Origin: Cystobasidiopsis lactophilus
Taxonomy: Eukaryota > Basidiomycota > Agaricostilbomycetes > Agaricostilbales > Chionosphaeraceae
NCBI GenBank assembly: GCA_001599975.1
Contig: BCIO01000005.1
Span: 2,528,508 to 2,592,507, forward strand
Reading direction: 5' to 3'
DNA: 64,000 bases
Shown piece after piece: positions 34,637-45,420 of the stretch. The position numbers and the translations under genes were made by a program. A model generated the notes under the pieces. It was not told the origin of the DNA. It worked only from the letters and a program-made list of their open reading frames with translations, and made no database searches. Each line of letters opens with the position of its first letter. Positions within the stretch are counted from its first letter, which is position 1.

Positions 34637-35633
34637 ATGGTGTCACACCTTCTTGACCCTCTACTCCTGTGGATTACGACTCTTTTCGTCAAGCTGGAGA
34701 GGCCTGTGCACTCGAGCTTTGCCTATCGTGAGCAGCTTGCCACGTTCACCCATCAAGCTTGGAATCGCTCTGACCTTGGCGATAGCTCGCTTGACCGCAT
34801 TGCACGCGCTTCGCACCAGTCTTGCCTTTCGCAAGAAGACTGGCGGTGTCGGCGGGCGTCCCCTCAAATTGAACCTCCTTGCGGACATCGCTGGCTTCCT
34901 GATTCTGAGCTGGGGCGGTTCCGTCACCTCGCATTATCTTCTGGGGCTGGTGCCGCCTCCCGTCTTTTCTGCCGACCCATGGCTAGCCTACATCCCTATT
35001 CACCTGGGGGTGCTGCTCGTCACCTCAATCTTCGACGTGCAGCCTTGGCTCCAAGTGCTCGACATTCCCCTGGCGTTCGCGGACGCTCTGACTCGAAGCA
35101 ACACGGTCACCAACAGTGTTAATCTGTGCAAGAACCACGCAAATCCGCAGATCGCTTCCTCTCTCTTTGCTCAGCTGTTAACTTCGGCAATCGCATGCAC
35201 GGCCGGCGGCATCATCTGCGACACGGTCCGAGCCCATGAGCACACTTGGAGTCTCACTAAACCTTCGTTTCTTGGGCCCGAAGCTTCTCTGCTCTCAACT
35301 CTCGAAATATGGAGCGCGGCCGCTGCTGCTGCGATCTTCGGGTGGGTTGCTTCGTATTGATCATGTTATACGCCAGCTAAGGGCGTTTCTGGCAGGGCCT
35401 TGACGGCTGTTCACCCATCCTACGCCCCTTGGGCGGTGTCTGCCATTGGATTAAAGCATGCCAAACCGTTGTTCCGCCCCTCCTCGGCCAAAGCCGCTGT
35501 TGCTTTGTTCTTGGCCCCTCTATACACCTTGAAGGCCTTCTTGGTGTGGCGCAGATCAGGCACCCGGCCCAGAATCCAGCAAGGGGTGCTACAACAGCGA
35601 AGAGACGACGCCCAGAAAAAGAAGCTGAATTAA
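34637..35633 (+). CDS. Polytopic membrane protein, possibly TRIC-like cation channel
   Basis: Integral membrane protein with about six hydrophobic segments. Start is ATG 34637 (MVSHLLDPLLLWITTLFVKL). An intron from GTGAGC to GGCGATAG (about 34730-34788) joins SSFAY to RLTALHALRTSLAFRKKTGG in matching phase. The next segment ADIAGFLILSWGGSVTSHYL then LLGLVPPPVFSADPWLAYI has the Gly-Gly pair and following Leu/Pro stretch that I associate with fungal TRIC-family proteins; this resemblance is from memory and weak. The last intron (about 35341-35397) joins AAAIFGALTAVHPSYAPWAV. The tail is basic (QQRRDDAQKKKLN), stop TAA 35631-35633. That it is a real multi-pass membrane protein is clear; the family is tentative. 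Confidence 0.75.
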
Positions 35634-35724
35634 AGCCCGATCAAGAATACATGTCAAAGTCGTCGCGCGTCGAGCTGCACCTTCATCAGCTTGGGCGCAC
35701 ACCAATTTCTTTTAGCTTCAGCTC

Positions 35725-36312
35725 TCACCTGTACCGATTCCCCGGCTCGTTCTCATGCTCCGCCAGCATCCTCTCCAGTATGCCTTGGACATCCGAATGC
35801 GCTCCTGCTCCCACCACCCTGAACGGCATTCCGTGGACGTCGACTTCTTGTTCTTGGTCGAAGAGGAATTCAAGTGGCTCAGGAGGTTCGGGGTCGCAAA
35901 CTTGGCGGCAAGAGGGGCACTGGGAGCTGGACTAAGTATCCTCTGAGGATGTCATAGATGGCAGGATCTTACTCACTGTGTTGTGAGTCGCAAGCCACTT
36001 TCTTGCACACTTCTTGCAAAGAAGGTGTCGGCAAGGCAATCTGCAAATGCCAGCGTCTGCCAATGGGAAGGCCGGGGAATCGATGGCTTCGGCAAACTCC
36101 TCGTCGTTGAATAAGTCTGCGAAATGACTGTAGCAAACTGGACATTCGTCCTCAGAGGCCGAGACTGTCGACGGCTTCACGGGTGGCAGGCCATCAATCC
36201 ATTCGCTTCTTGCTCTCGTCCGTGACAACGCCTCCTCTTGAGCCGCGGCCTCTGCTTGCTCTTGCACTGGCGTATCAGCCCTCTCCTGCGCTGCATCCTG
36301 GTCTGACTGCAT
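35725..36312 (-). CDS. RING-finger protein, probable E3 ubiquitin ligase
   Basis: About 175 residues in two exons. Start is ATG 36312 (MQSDQDAAQERADTPVQEQA) with an Ala/Gln/Glu-rich N-terminus. The RING domain runs across the intron (about 35932-35977): ECPVCYSHFADLF, then ICRLPCRHLLCKKCARKWLA, then CPSCRQVCDPEPPE. The spacing of metal ligands fits a C3HC4-type RING with a long first loop. The C-terminal stretch HGMPFRVVGAGAHSDVQGIL ends ENEPGNRYR with TGA at 35725-35727. It is convergent with the membrane-protein gene, 91 bp between stops. No substrate can be inferred. Confidence 0.87.
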
Positions 36313-36589
36313 GGTGTCGCCGTAGCGGAAAGAAGAACGAGAGAACCGCGCAAGCTTCTCCCGCCGGAGCTGACGACGCGATGTTGGTTTCTGCCTTGTC
36401 TTGCCATCAACCTAGCTCCAAGCGATTGAAACGTGCTGCAGAACTAACCGTCTGCCTGTGTTCTGTGCGAGTTTTTGCCGCTCGGTTGGGGTCCGTCTTG
36501 AGGCTTCGGTTGTGAGTAGTCTGAGGAGTGGCGGCTATGCTAGGAGCTCAACATACACGCTTGGGGTTCTGCTTTGTACAGATTGAGGA

Positions 36590-38011
36590 ATGCGAGTCCC
36601 AGCCATCAACCCGGTCCCTGGCGAGTCAGCGATTGCCGACGCCATTCGAGCCAGAAGAGGGTCTTCGGAGCTCCTGCCCTTGGACTGTGCTCTCCTGAAC
36701 AGTCCTGCCATTGCTGCCGGATGGAACAACTTGCTTCAAGCAGTCAGAACTGGCACATCTATTCCTGGCGTCCTTCGAGAGTTGGCCATCTGTCGAGTCG
36801 CCGTCCTTAATCGCGCAGCTTTCGAGTTTGAACAGCATGCGCCCGTGGCACTTGCCGAGGGTGGTACAATCGAGCAATTGGCGGCGGTGCGAGACATTAC
36901 TCTCAAGAGCAGTCCGGCTTGGGACCAGCGCGAGACGGCCGCCATCGCACTCACCGACGCCATGACGCTTGATGTGGCTGTGCCTCAAGCATTGTACGAC
37001 TCAGTGAAGACTTCATTTCAAGAGGCTGTCGGAAAAGAAGATGTGAACAGAGAGATGACAGAACTGGTGAGCGCTTATCGATTTGGCTGCATTGGCCATC
37101 TCGAACTCGTAATGCAGGTCTCCACTATTGCCACTTACAACTGCAAGTCCAAGTCCAATGAGGTGGTTCTGCCACCTTCCAGGCTCATGTTTTGACAGTG
37201 GTTTCGCGGTTTCTCGTTGCGTTGGATGTGGCGGACAAAGGCACTTCTCACGTCCCCCTGCCAACATCCAGAACAATGACCCATTATGTGACACTATACG
37301 ACGACGCCGAAGAACTTCCCGTCACGATTCACACCGCGATTCGGCCGTCATCAGTTTGGGTTTTCGTCGCTCGAGGCCCGGAGAGCGATTTGGTGGACGC
37401 AATGATTGCGCGGTTGGCTCCGAGGTGTAACATCATGGTGTTAGATGTGGAGTACGTTCGCACGGTACGGCCTTTTGGCTTGCCGGCTACTTTGAGTTTT
37501 CTTCCTCAACGCGAGGTCTTCTTCACAGCCGTCCGACATTCTAAATCTTGGCCCTATTGCTGACCAGTGCGACATACACCCCATGTTTGATGTGTCTGTT
37601 ATGCCTTATGGCATGCTCGCCCACCTCGACGTGTCGGTGTCCAAGGCCATCATCACCCTTCGTGCAAATGATGCTTTGAGCCCATCCTTTGGGGAACTTG
37701 TGTTACAGATTCACGGAGTGAAAGGACTCCAGATCCAGTTCGGTGACGCCCCAGCAGCACCCGGCTGGACTGTCCATCACACGAGGGCAAGCTTCAATGG
37801 TCGCTCGCGAGAGGTGGGACAAACAACCTGCCCAAACACCTCTCTAAATGGCAAGCTTATGGCCAAACCAGGAAACTGCAAGCGCGGTCGACGCAGTGGA
37901 GAGTTTTCTATTCTCTTAGGGACGGCGGCAAAGCGAACACGGGTATCAAAAATGCATAAGATGAATGAGAGAACCCGCCCCCTAGATTTTACTCCGACTT
38001 CCGCTGCTTGA
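36590..38011 (+). CDS. Carboxymuconolactone-decarboxylase-like protein with unexplained C-terminal extension
   Basis: The N-terminal part is a CMD/AhpD-like alpha-helical protein. Start is ATG 36590 (MRVPAINPVPGESAIADAIR), with NSPAIAAGWNNLLQAVRTG, IPGVLRELAICRVAVLNRAA, FEFEQHAPVALAEGG and REMTELVSTIATYN. The catalytic CxxC of AhpD is absent (Ala-Ile-Cys-Arg only). An ordinary GT-AG intron (about 37067-37117) and then a GC-AG intron (37143-37198) lead to LVSRFLVALDVADKG, where such proteins usually end. Here the frame runs on: LPTSRTMTHYVTLYDDAEEL, then, via an intron (37456-37528), PSDILNLGPIADQCDIHPMF, to a stop at 38009-38011. I do not recognise this extension. It could be a fused domain, or a separate small gene starting at ATG 37276. 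The last stretch overlaps the 3' end of SEY1 by about 20 bp and is the least certain. Confidence 0.65.
37143..37198 (+). other. GC-AG intron in the CMD-like gene (56 nt)
   Basis: Donor GCAAGT after TACAACT, acceptor TTTGACAG at 37198, phase 1. Splicing gives TYNLVSRFLVALDVA, the conserved CMD ending. The unspliced frame ends soon after and lacks this motif. Confidence 0.8.
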
Positions 38012-41000
38012 GCTCTATTGATTCTGGCTCTGGAGTGGCGCTCGACGCCCGGTGTGCCGGCACTGGCACGGGCACTTGATTCGGCGGGTGCACGAATTGT
38101 CGCTGTGCGACGACGTTCTCAGCACTGCTTGCTGACCGTCTTCAGTAAAAGAAGGACACCCACTAGCTGCTCTCTCGCGATAGCCAGAGCTTGGTTGATG
38201 GCTGCTTCCCCAACCCGCAGTGCATGATCCGTCTGCCAACACCGAAAGCGTCAGTGATCGCCAAAAGCATAAAGTTAGGGGGGCAACGCACCATGCCAGC
38301 CTGGTAGATGGCAAAAGCAATGGCAGCGAGGACGGCGAGCATGGCAAAGTAGAGCGGGTTCTTGAGCACGGCGACGAACTCGTTCCAGCCCAAGAAGGCC
38401 ATGACACCGTACAGCCACATGGGCACCTGGCTGATGGAGGAGACCAGGCTGCGCTTGGCCTCGACGTAATAGGCGTCCGCCTCGCGCCGGAAGCGGTTGG
38501 CCAAGTCGGCCACTTTGGCCTCGGAAAAGATCTGCAGGGAGCCGCTGTCGTCCTCCTCCTCGTCTTCCAAATCGCCGGCCGGAGGGACTTCTGGGAGGAG
38601 GGCTGAGTCGGTGGGCGCGATGGCGCTGTACAGTGGGATCAGCGCCAGGGTCTGCGACGAGGACGAGATTTGCTAAGCCGTCAACCGACTTTGAGGCAGA
38701 ACGGCACTCACCTCGTCTTTGGCGGTCTTGAAAAGGGCGTCAATGTCGTCGGTCGGCTTCCAAACGCGGGGGATGCCGCTTGCGTCGTACCGGAACTTGT
38801 CCTCGAAGGTGAGCTTGAGGCGCATGAGCATGGCCCCGTCCGTCGTCTGCTCGGCCACCTTGGACCGGAACGCCAGCCAGGCCTTGGCTCGCAGCAGCTT
38901 GAGCGCAGTCGAGTTTTCCTCCTCTGTGCAGTTGAAACCTGTTCGCGCAGCGGAAAAACCCCAATCTCAGCCAAATCTTTTTGAGAGAATACGGGAAGGG
39001 TCGACGAACTGGAGGCTTTGGCAGAGTATGTGGAGGTGGCCTTGTCGAGGGCGTCCTTGTAAGCGGCGAGGATGCGGTCCCAGAGGTCCTCGGCCGGCTT
39101 GCTCATGGCGAGCTCGATCGGTTCTGTGAGCTGCTTCTTCAAGGTCCTCTGTGCAACGAAACATGAAGGCAAAGAATGAGGATCGAGGCATTCAAAGGAA
39201 GGGGATGGATCGCGCACCTCGATGGTGGTGATCATCTTCTTGGTCTCTTCCGCCCTGGACGCGTCGGCGATGGCGTTGATGTCCTCCTGCAATTGGACGA
39301 ACGATTCTTGGTATGTCCAGTCGGTCTCCTCCAGCAGCAGTTCTGTTCACCACGAAATGCAGGAAAGATCAGGATGTGATCAAAGGAGAGCAGCGCAGGA
39401 CGAACGTTTCGCTTCCTTGGAATACGCCTCTTCCGCCTTCGCCTTTGCCTCTTTGACGACCAGCCCAAAGTCGTACTTGTCCGCTTTCAGCGCTTGCTCG
39501 ATGTCGGCTTTGAACTGCTTGACGATGACCTTGTGCAGGTTCTTGAGCTGGCCGACGAACAGCACGCTCAAGCTGGCATTCAGCTTGCCCAGCAATTCGA
39601 GCCGCTTGCGCTGGTACACGGCAGCGTGGTAGCGAGAGGCGGAGGTGTCGAACTCTTTGAGCGCGGTGGAGCGGGCCAAAGCCATGATGGCTCCCAGCTC
39701 GACGACGTGGGTGCCGGCAGCGATGGGCTGCTTGTGCGGCGTGATTTGGGTGTCAAAGATGGAGAAAACGCCGGTGGCGATCTCGTCGCAGCGGAACTGG
39801 GCGAGCAGCTCTTGCTGGGTGGGCAAGTCGAGGTCCTTGTTCGCTAGCACCTGCTGCCAGATGTTGGACATGTAGGCGGCCAGGCCGTCGGCGGGAATGC
39901 GTTTGTGGTAGGTCGGTTTGAAGACGTAGTCCGGCGAGGAAGGGTTGGCGAAGCGGTGGCGGAGGTCGAGCAGGCGGGAGGCGAAGAGGTCCGGCTGGAG
40001 CAGCTTGTGCGGTAAGGTGTCGAACGCCATGTCGAAGTAGTCTGACACTTGGGAGTCTTCCAAGCCCTTTGGCTGTGCGTCACGACCAAGAGAGAGAGAG
40101 AAAATCAACGGAGGACTCTCTCGTAGGTGAGGGGCCAGACGCACCTTTGAAATGCCTTGCCAGAGCCTTTGGATGTCGGCAGTGAGCGTGTTCTGCAAGT
40201 TGACCAAGGGCGTAGCGCCAATGAAGTCGCGAATGACAAAGAGCAACAAGGTCTTGTCCTGCTGCTTGTTGGCCGTGGAAGCGGAGGAGGAGGAGGCTGC
40301 TTGGAAGAGGGAGAGGTTGACCTCCATGACGGTCTTGAGTAGGCCCATGTTGGCCCCTTGATAGAGGCCGATCTGGTGCTCCCAGATGTTGACGAGGATG
40401 ACCTCGGCGGAGGCCATGGAGAACAAGGCCGACTTGCGCTCAAAGTCCTGTTCGTCAAATACACGGAAAGTCACACGGCGGTCTGACGGATGAACGGAAG
40501 GGTTCGACGAACCTGGTCCTCGCCGCGCTCCCGGCCATCAGTGCCCTCGACGTCCATGACGAGGACGGGCATGTCGACGCCCTTCGACATCCAAATGCCT
40601 TTGCCACTCGCCCTGAGCTTCCCACTGCCTTTACTAAGGAATTAGACTACGCACCTTTGGTGGTCTGCCTTCTCTGAGTCTCAGACATGACTTCGAAGCC
40701 GGTGCCAAACACGCCATTGAGCAGCGTGCCTTTGACGCCCTTTGCATCAGCTTGCCTGCTAGTCAAGGCAGGGACTGTAGCTTACTCTTGCCAGATGACT
40801 GAGAACCAAAGACAGAGACGACGTCGTAGTTGAAGCCGGCTTGGTCGAGCTGCCACTTTGCCATGAACGAGGAGAGGTCCTTGCTGTATCGTCCTTGCCC
40901 TGTCAGCCTTGGTTCCCGCGGCTTAAAGGCGCGGGCAAACTCGCGTGAACTCTTGCTCCTCATTGATGATCTCTGTGCGCGCCACCGTCAGCGACAACTC

Positions 41001-41076
41001 CAGGCGGGCGGCGAGACAGCAACTCACGGAGGATGGGCGAGTCCCCCGACGACGACGTGTCGCCATTGGCCGCCAT
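37989..41076 (-). CDS. SEY1: SEY1/RHD3-family dynamin-like GTPase (ER fusion)
   Basis: ER-membrane GTPase of the SEY1/atlastin type, which mediates homotypic ER membrane fusion and tubule network formation. Start is ATG 41076 ([16 protein letters not shown]). Next exons give [10 protein letters not shown] and [20 protein letters not shown]. The P-loop is FGSQSSGKS, completed across an intron to [14 protein letters not shown]. The G3 motif is [17 protein letters not shown], and G4-region [12 protein letters not shown] follows. A long helical middle domain runs 40100-38650. Near the C-terminus [20 protein letters not shown] and [19 protein letters not shown] form the paired membrane segments. 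The last intron (about 38092-38152) leads to a proline-rich tail ending [15 protein letters not shown] 37989-37991, matching other fungal SEY1 proteins. About ten exons. Strong call. Confidence 0.93.
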
Positions 41077-41269
41077 TGCTGCTGCTTTGATCTGCTGCTC
41101 CTCTCAAGCTCGTCTTCTGTCCCTGCTCGAAGCTGAGGTCTCGGGTGGCAAAATGCGTGTGGTTGGCTCTCGCAACTCAAAAACAACATGCCCCGAATCT
41201 GAGTGACATCAACGCTTCCGCTCTCGATCTTGTGGTTCTGCGTTCTGTTCTGCTACCACCAAATTGATC

Positions 41270-42561
41270 ATGGTGGACAAGCGAGAGCGCGACTCTACTG
41301 GCACTCCCCAACCCAGCGCGCCGCCCGCGAAGCAAGCCAAATTGGACCCGGAGGACGGCTCCATCCAGGGCAAGGACCACGAAGATGCCAAGGACTCGAA
41401 GAAGGTAGAGACAAAGATGGCCACTTCCAAAGAGGCCGAAGAAGTCGAGAAGGAGCTGTAAGCTCTGTCCGTTGCCTGTTTGCCACCGCGCCGGCCTCAA
41501 ACGGCATTGGGACACCAAAGGGACGAGGACGAGAGCGTGCTCCAGCAAGGTCGCATTTTCTTCTTCTACAAGCCCAAGGTAAACGTCATGCCTTTCCATC
41601 CGAAGGAACAAACCCTTGAGTGTTCCGTTCAAAAAGGTCAACTTGGACTCCCCCAAATCCATCAACGACGTCGCCCGCTTCCACCTCGTCCTCAAGCCCA
41701 CCTCCGGTCCCACTACCTTGATCTTGGTCGGAAGGAAGTACCTGCCCAGCCCGACCCACTCCCGCCAGCCGATTTGGAGCTTTGTCAAGGAGGTCTCGGA
41801 GGACGAGAAGGACATCAGGCAGCACTTGGACGCTTACTCGTACGAGACCAAAACCAAGGGGACCAGCGAGGTTGGAGAGGATCGATTGATCGGCGAAGTG
41901 AGTCCTCTCCTCGCCCCCCGAGGTGCTCTGAGGCTGATGGGATGGTGTGGCAAAGGGCGCTTTCGCTCTCGTCTTGCACACTGGCCGAGTGCCCTCCGAT
42001 ACCAACACCTCCCTGTGCTACGTCTTGGAAGCGCCCGAGGAAACCGGCGAGGTCCAGAAGGCGTTCAACTTGCAACAGCGCGGCCAGTTCGGCGTGAGCG
42101 TCAAGAACCCAAAGACGGTTGGTGTCTGCCCCTTACCACGCACTTCATTTTGAAGTTAACGGCGGCGGTGAACTCCTCAGGGAGACCCGCCAAATGCAGG
42201 CTTGAAGGAGCACGCCAAGTTCCCTGACGAGCGTGGGTCTTTTCATTTGCCCTTTAGCGTCTTGACTGTTTCTGAAAAGCGATGACATGCAGTGCAAGAC
42301 AAGTTCGAAGGCAAACGCTGGCTGCCCATCGTCGACTTTGCCTACCTCCAACAGCCCAACGCCGAGCTGCTGCTCTTAGCTCAAAAGGGCGAGTTAGGGG
42401 AGGAGAACAAGGAGGAGGAGCTGGAGCACCTCGCTGAGGCCGACCAGGAGCAGAGCGGAGGGACTAAGTTGGCCAGCCAGAGGATCTTTGACGAGCTCGG
42501 TGTCCGCAGCAGCAAGGACGACCAGGTGGACGTTTCGGCCATCAAAGGCGATTGGGCTTGA
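41270..42561 (+). CDS. Conserved uncharacterised protein (IFFFYKPKV family)
   Basis: I do not know a function. Start is ATG 41270 (MVDKRERDSTGTPQPSAPPA) with a hydrophilic leader. The conserved core begins DEDESVLQQGRIFFFYKPKV, then FHLVLKPTSGPTTLILVGRK, LPSPTHSRQPIWSFVKEVSE and GEGAFALVLHTGRVPSDTNT. The end has AKFPDERVQDKFEGKRWLPI followed by a Glu-rich stretch and a final helix RIFDELGVRSSKDDQVDVSA. Stop TGA 42559-42561. About six exons. The 'G-x-I-x-F-F-Y-x-P-x-V' opening resembles a family of uncharacterised soluble proteins that, from memory, also occurs in bacteria and plants. No catalytic motif, signal peptide or membrane segment is visible. Its start is 193 bp from the divergent SEY1 start. 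Confidence 0.8.
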
Positions 42562-42657
42562 ATCCATGCGACACACACCAAAGCGAGAGCCTGAATCTCA
42601 TGTACAATGCGAAACATACGAAAGTGAGAGGAAGGAAGAAATGGGAGAGAGTCTCGA

Positions 42658-45385
42658 TCAAGAAATCACGCAGTTGCCGTCCTCCTCCCCCGCCGCTTCT
42701 TGGGCCATGCGTTGGATGTCTTCCCTGCTGATCGTAATGTGCTGGTTTGCAGTCTCGTCGTCCTCCCCGTTCGCGGCGCGCTCGCGCATGATCCGAGTGG
42801 CAAGCATGCCCAGGATGTTTTCCATGCTCGGCGCGAACACTGTGAGGTCAAAGATGGACTTCACGCGGGTTTCAGACCGACTGGGCAAATTTGGACTCAC
42901 GTCTTGCATTCCGACCATGCGGGAGTTGATTGGACCTGGCGATGTTGTCCTTGTCCGCCAAAGCCGAGAAGCGACGAGGCCCAGAGGTCGTGGGACAGAA
43001 GATCTTGATGGTCGAGTCGATGCCGCTCAAGGCCAGCACGGGGAGCGTGGGGTGTGGTTGAGCCACGTTGACGACCGCCTGGTCGCCCTCCAGGATCTGG
43101 ACGATCTCGCCGGAAAGCTTGTCGTACATGAACATGCGCCCATCGTCCGACCCGGACAGCACGAACTTGTCTGTTGTCATTGACTATAGAGTTGAGTATG
43201 CTCTGGAGGTATCGCAAACGCGACTCACCCAGAAAGCCAAGGTTGACGTCCTTCACCGTCTCGACGTTTCGGTGGCCAACAAAGGTCCGGTACGGTTTGA
43301 CCATGGGCACGTCTTGGTGAGCTCTCCGCTTCATCAAGCGCATTTGCCGATAGCGCGCTGCAGGCAGGCCGGTCTCTTCTCCACCTTCTTCCTCTGATTC
43401 GTCAGAGACTGGTTCCTCTTCCTCCTCTTCCGGCATCTCTTCGTCTGTTCCTCCATCTTCATCTGGAGATTCATTCTCGTCCATCATGTCCACGTCGGTG
43501 CCGTCATCCGATTCCTCTTCCTCCAACAAGTCGACTTCGCCCATGCTGTACACAACCTCGACCTCGCCGTCGTCGTTGGTGTGGAGGTCAAAGCTGACCG
43601 TTTCCGGTACTTCAATAGGTGCAGAAGACGGTGACGCAGAGCCGTCAGCTTGGACAGCCTCGCTTTCCGGTTCCGCCGAAGTTGAGGTCGAGGACGAGTC
43701 TTCCGTCTTGTCTGCTTTTCGCCGGGGCGCTTCTAAACCGGAGGCATCACTTCGCTTGCGTTTGACTGTCGAGGGCGGTGTCTCTTTCGAAGAGGGAAGA
43801 AGGTCGCCTGAGAAAATATCGAAGAGCGCAATCGGGCCTTCAGAGTAGGACAACAGGAGCTCGCGGCCATTGTGCTCGGAGAGCTTGACGGCCGTGATGT
43901 GGTGATCCAGGGTAGCAGAAGAAGAACCAGAATCGGGCAGACCAAATCGGCGGACACACTGAGAGGTCAAGTCCGGCTTGACGGTAGCTCCCCATTCGCG
44001 AGCAAAAGACCGGCCGTCTTGCAAACGCGGAAAGTCAGCTGCAGCCCGTTGTGTAAATCTAAGTCACTCACGCATTCTTCGATCATGAAGGAACGCCCAA
44101 GGAGAGGTGCCCGCGCAAACAAACAGTTCAGGTCTTTGCTTGGAGACCGAGAGCGAGTAGAGAGAGATGCCGTGTGGGTTGTAATCAGCCAAGGGTGCGC
44201 CACAGTTGGAACGACCAGGAATCGAGCAGATATGGTGTTGCCGTAGGTCAAACTGGCGGACCGTGCCGTCCTGCTTTCCGATTTTAGACATCGCCGCAAC
44301 CAAAATCATCAACCTCACCTCTGAAACAGTCAGAAAACAGTCTGGCGAGTCTTCGCATGAGATTCGTTTGACACGATCGGTGTGACACCTCTGTGCGTTA
44401 TGGTTCAGGAGGCTTCGCTACACTGATGGTGGCAATCGGACTTACAAATTGCTGAAGCAGGACCGAGTCCGCCGAGTGTTCGGCCCATTCCTTGCCGGCC
44501 ATTTGTACTAGCGTTGGAGACTCGCTTTTGGAGAGATCGAAGACTTTGACACGACCTGTTGCCATGACAGTTCTGTGAGTCGTGAACAACTGGAGATCAA
44601 AAGCTGGGCGCACCGTCGCCAGCGCAGCTGATGAGGCGAGTGTTGGCGCAATACGGGCTGAATTTGACGGAAAAGATGTTGCGAGTGTGACCTGGGAATC
44701 GCAAGAGCAATAGGATGAGGTGTTGATCGACCTTGTGCTCGAGTTTGAAGCCTTACCCGTTCGAATCACTGAAGATAGCCCCAAGCCCAAACTGGGTGAA
44801 ATACTTTCGATGTCGTTGACAGGGTCTGAAGCGGAAGGATCTTGTCCGAGCTTCCAAAGACAGACTCGAAAGTCATCAGACCCGCTGGCCAGGAGCGAGC
44901 CGTCAGCGCTCCAAGCGAGAGCATTCACGCAGCCCTGCCCGCATATGACATCGGAATCAATGTCATTGTCTGATTCACTTGTAGCTGGTTTTCCTACAGT
45001 GTGCCCATGCGATGGCTCTGACCCACTGGCGAAGGCAAACCTGTCAGATGGCATCCTCCTCTCGAAGCAATCAACCAGCTTACTGGTGGTAGTCTCTCTC
45101 GTTTCCTGAGCCTAGAACTTGAGTTCTATCCAGTCGAGAGAGGAAGGCAAGGCTCTTCGCGTGAGCCTCTTGCTCAAGGCGAACGGAGCCTTCCAGCCTT
45201 TGGGTGTAGGCCGCATCGCCGAATGCGTACTCCAGGGAGTCAAATCTTAGATATTTCTTAGTCATGCGCAGGTTGGATGATGCAAGGAAACCGCATCGAA
45301 CGTCGGGAGCAAGAGGCCCGCTTTGGGGCTGAGTGGCAACGCGCATGAGACCTCGAGGTGGTGGTTGGCTTACAGCTCTAGCCAT
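42658..45385 (-). CDS. WD40-repeat protein, DCAF6/DCAF8-like
   Basis: Beta-propeller scaffold of the type that presents substrates to CUL4-DDB1 ubiquitin ligases. The first exon (ATG 45385; alternative ATG 45265) gives RFDSLEYAFGDAAYTQRLEG. Short exons then join FAFASGSEPSHGHT to GCVNALAWSADGSLLASGSD, the conserved first WD repeat of DCAF6-type proteins. Further repeats: GDGTVRVFDLS, SEDGTVRQFDLRQHHIC, YNPHGISLYSLSVSK, HNGRELLLSYSEGPIALFDI, then a long acidic insert (43390-43780), VLSGSDDGRMFMYDKLSGEI and PTLPVLALSGIDSTIKIF. The C-terminal helix is REDIQRMAQEAAGEEDGNCV, stop at 42658. The acidic insertion before the last two repeats is typical of this family. Its ATG lies only about 35 bp after the stop of the upstream same-strand gene. 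Confidence 0.87.
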
Positions 45386-45420
45386 GCATAGTGCTCCCCT
45401 ACAATAGATACAAGGCCGGC

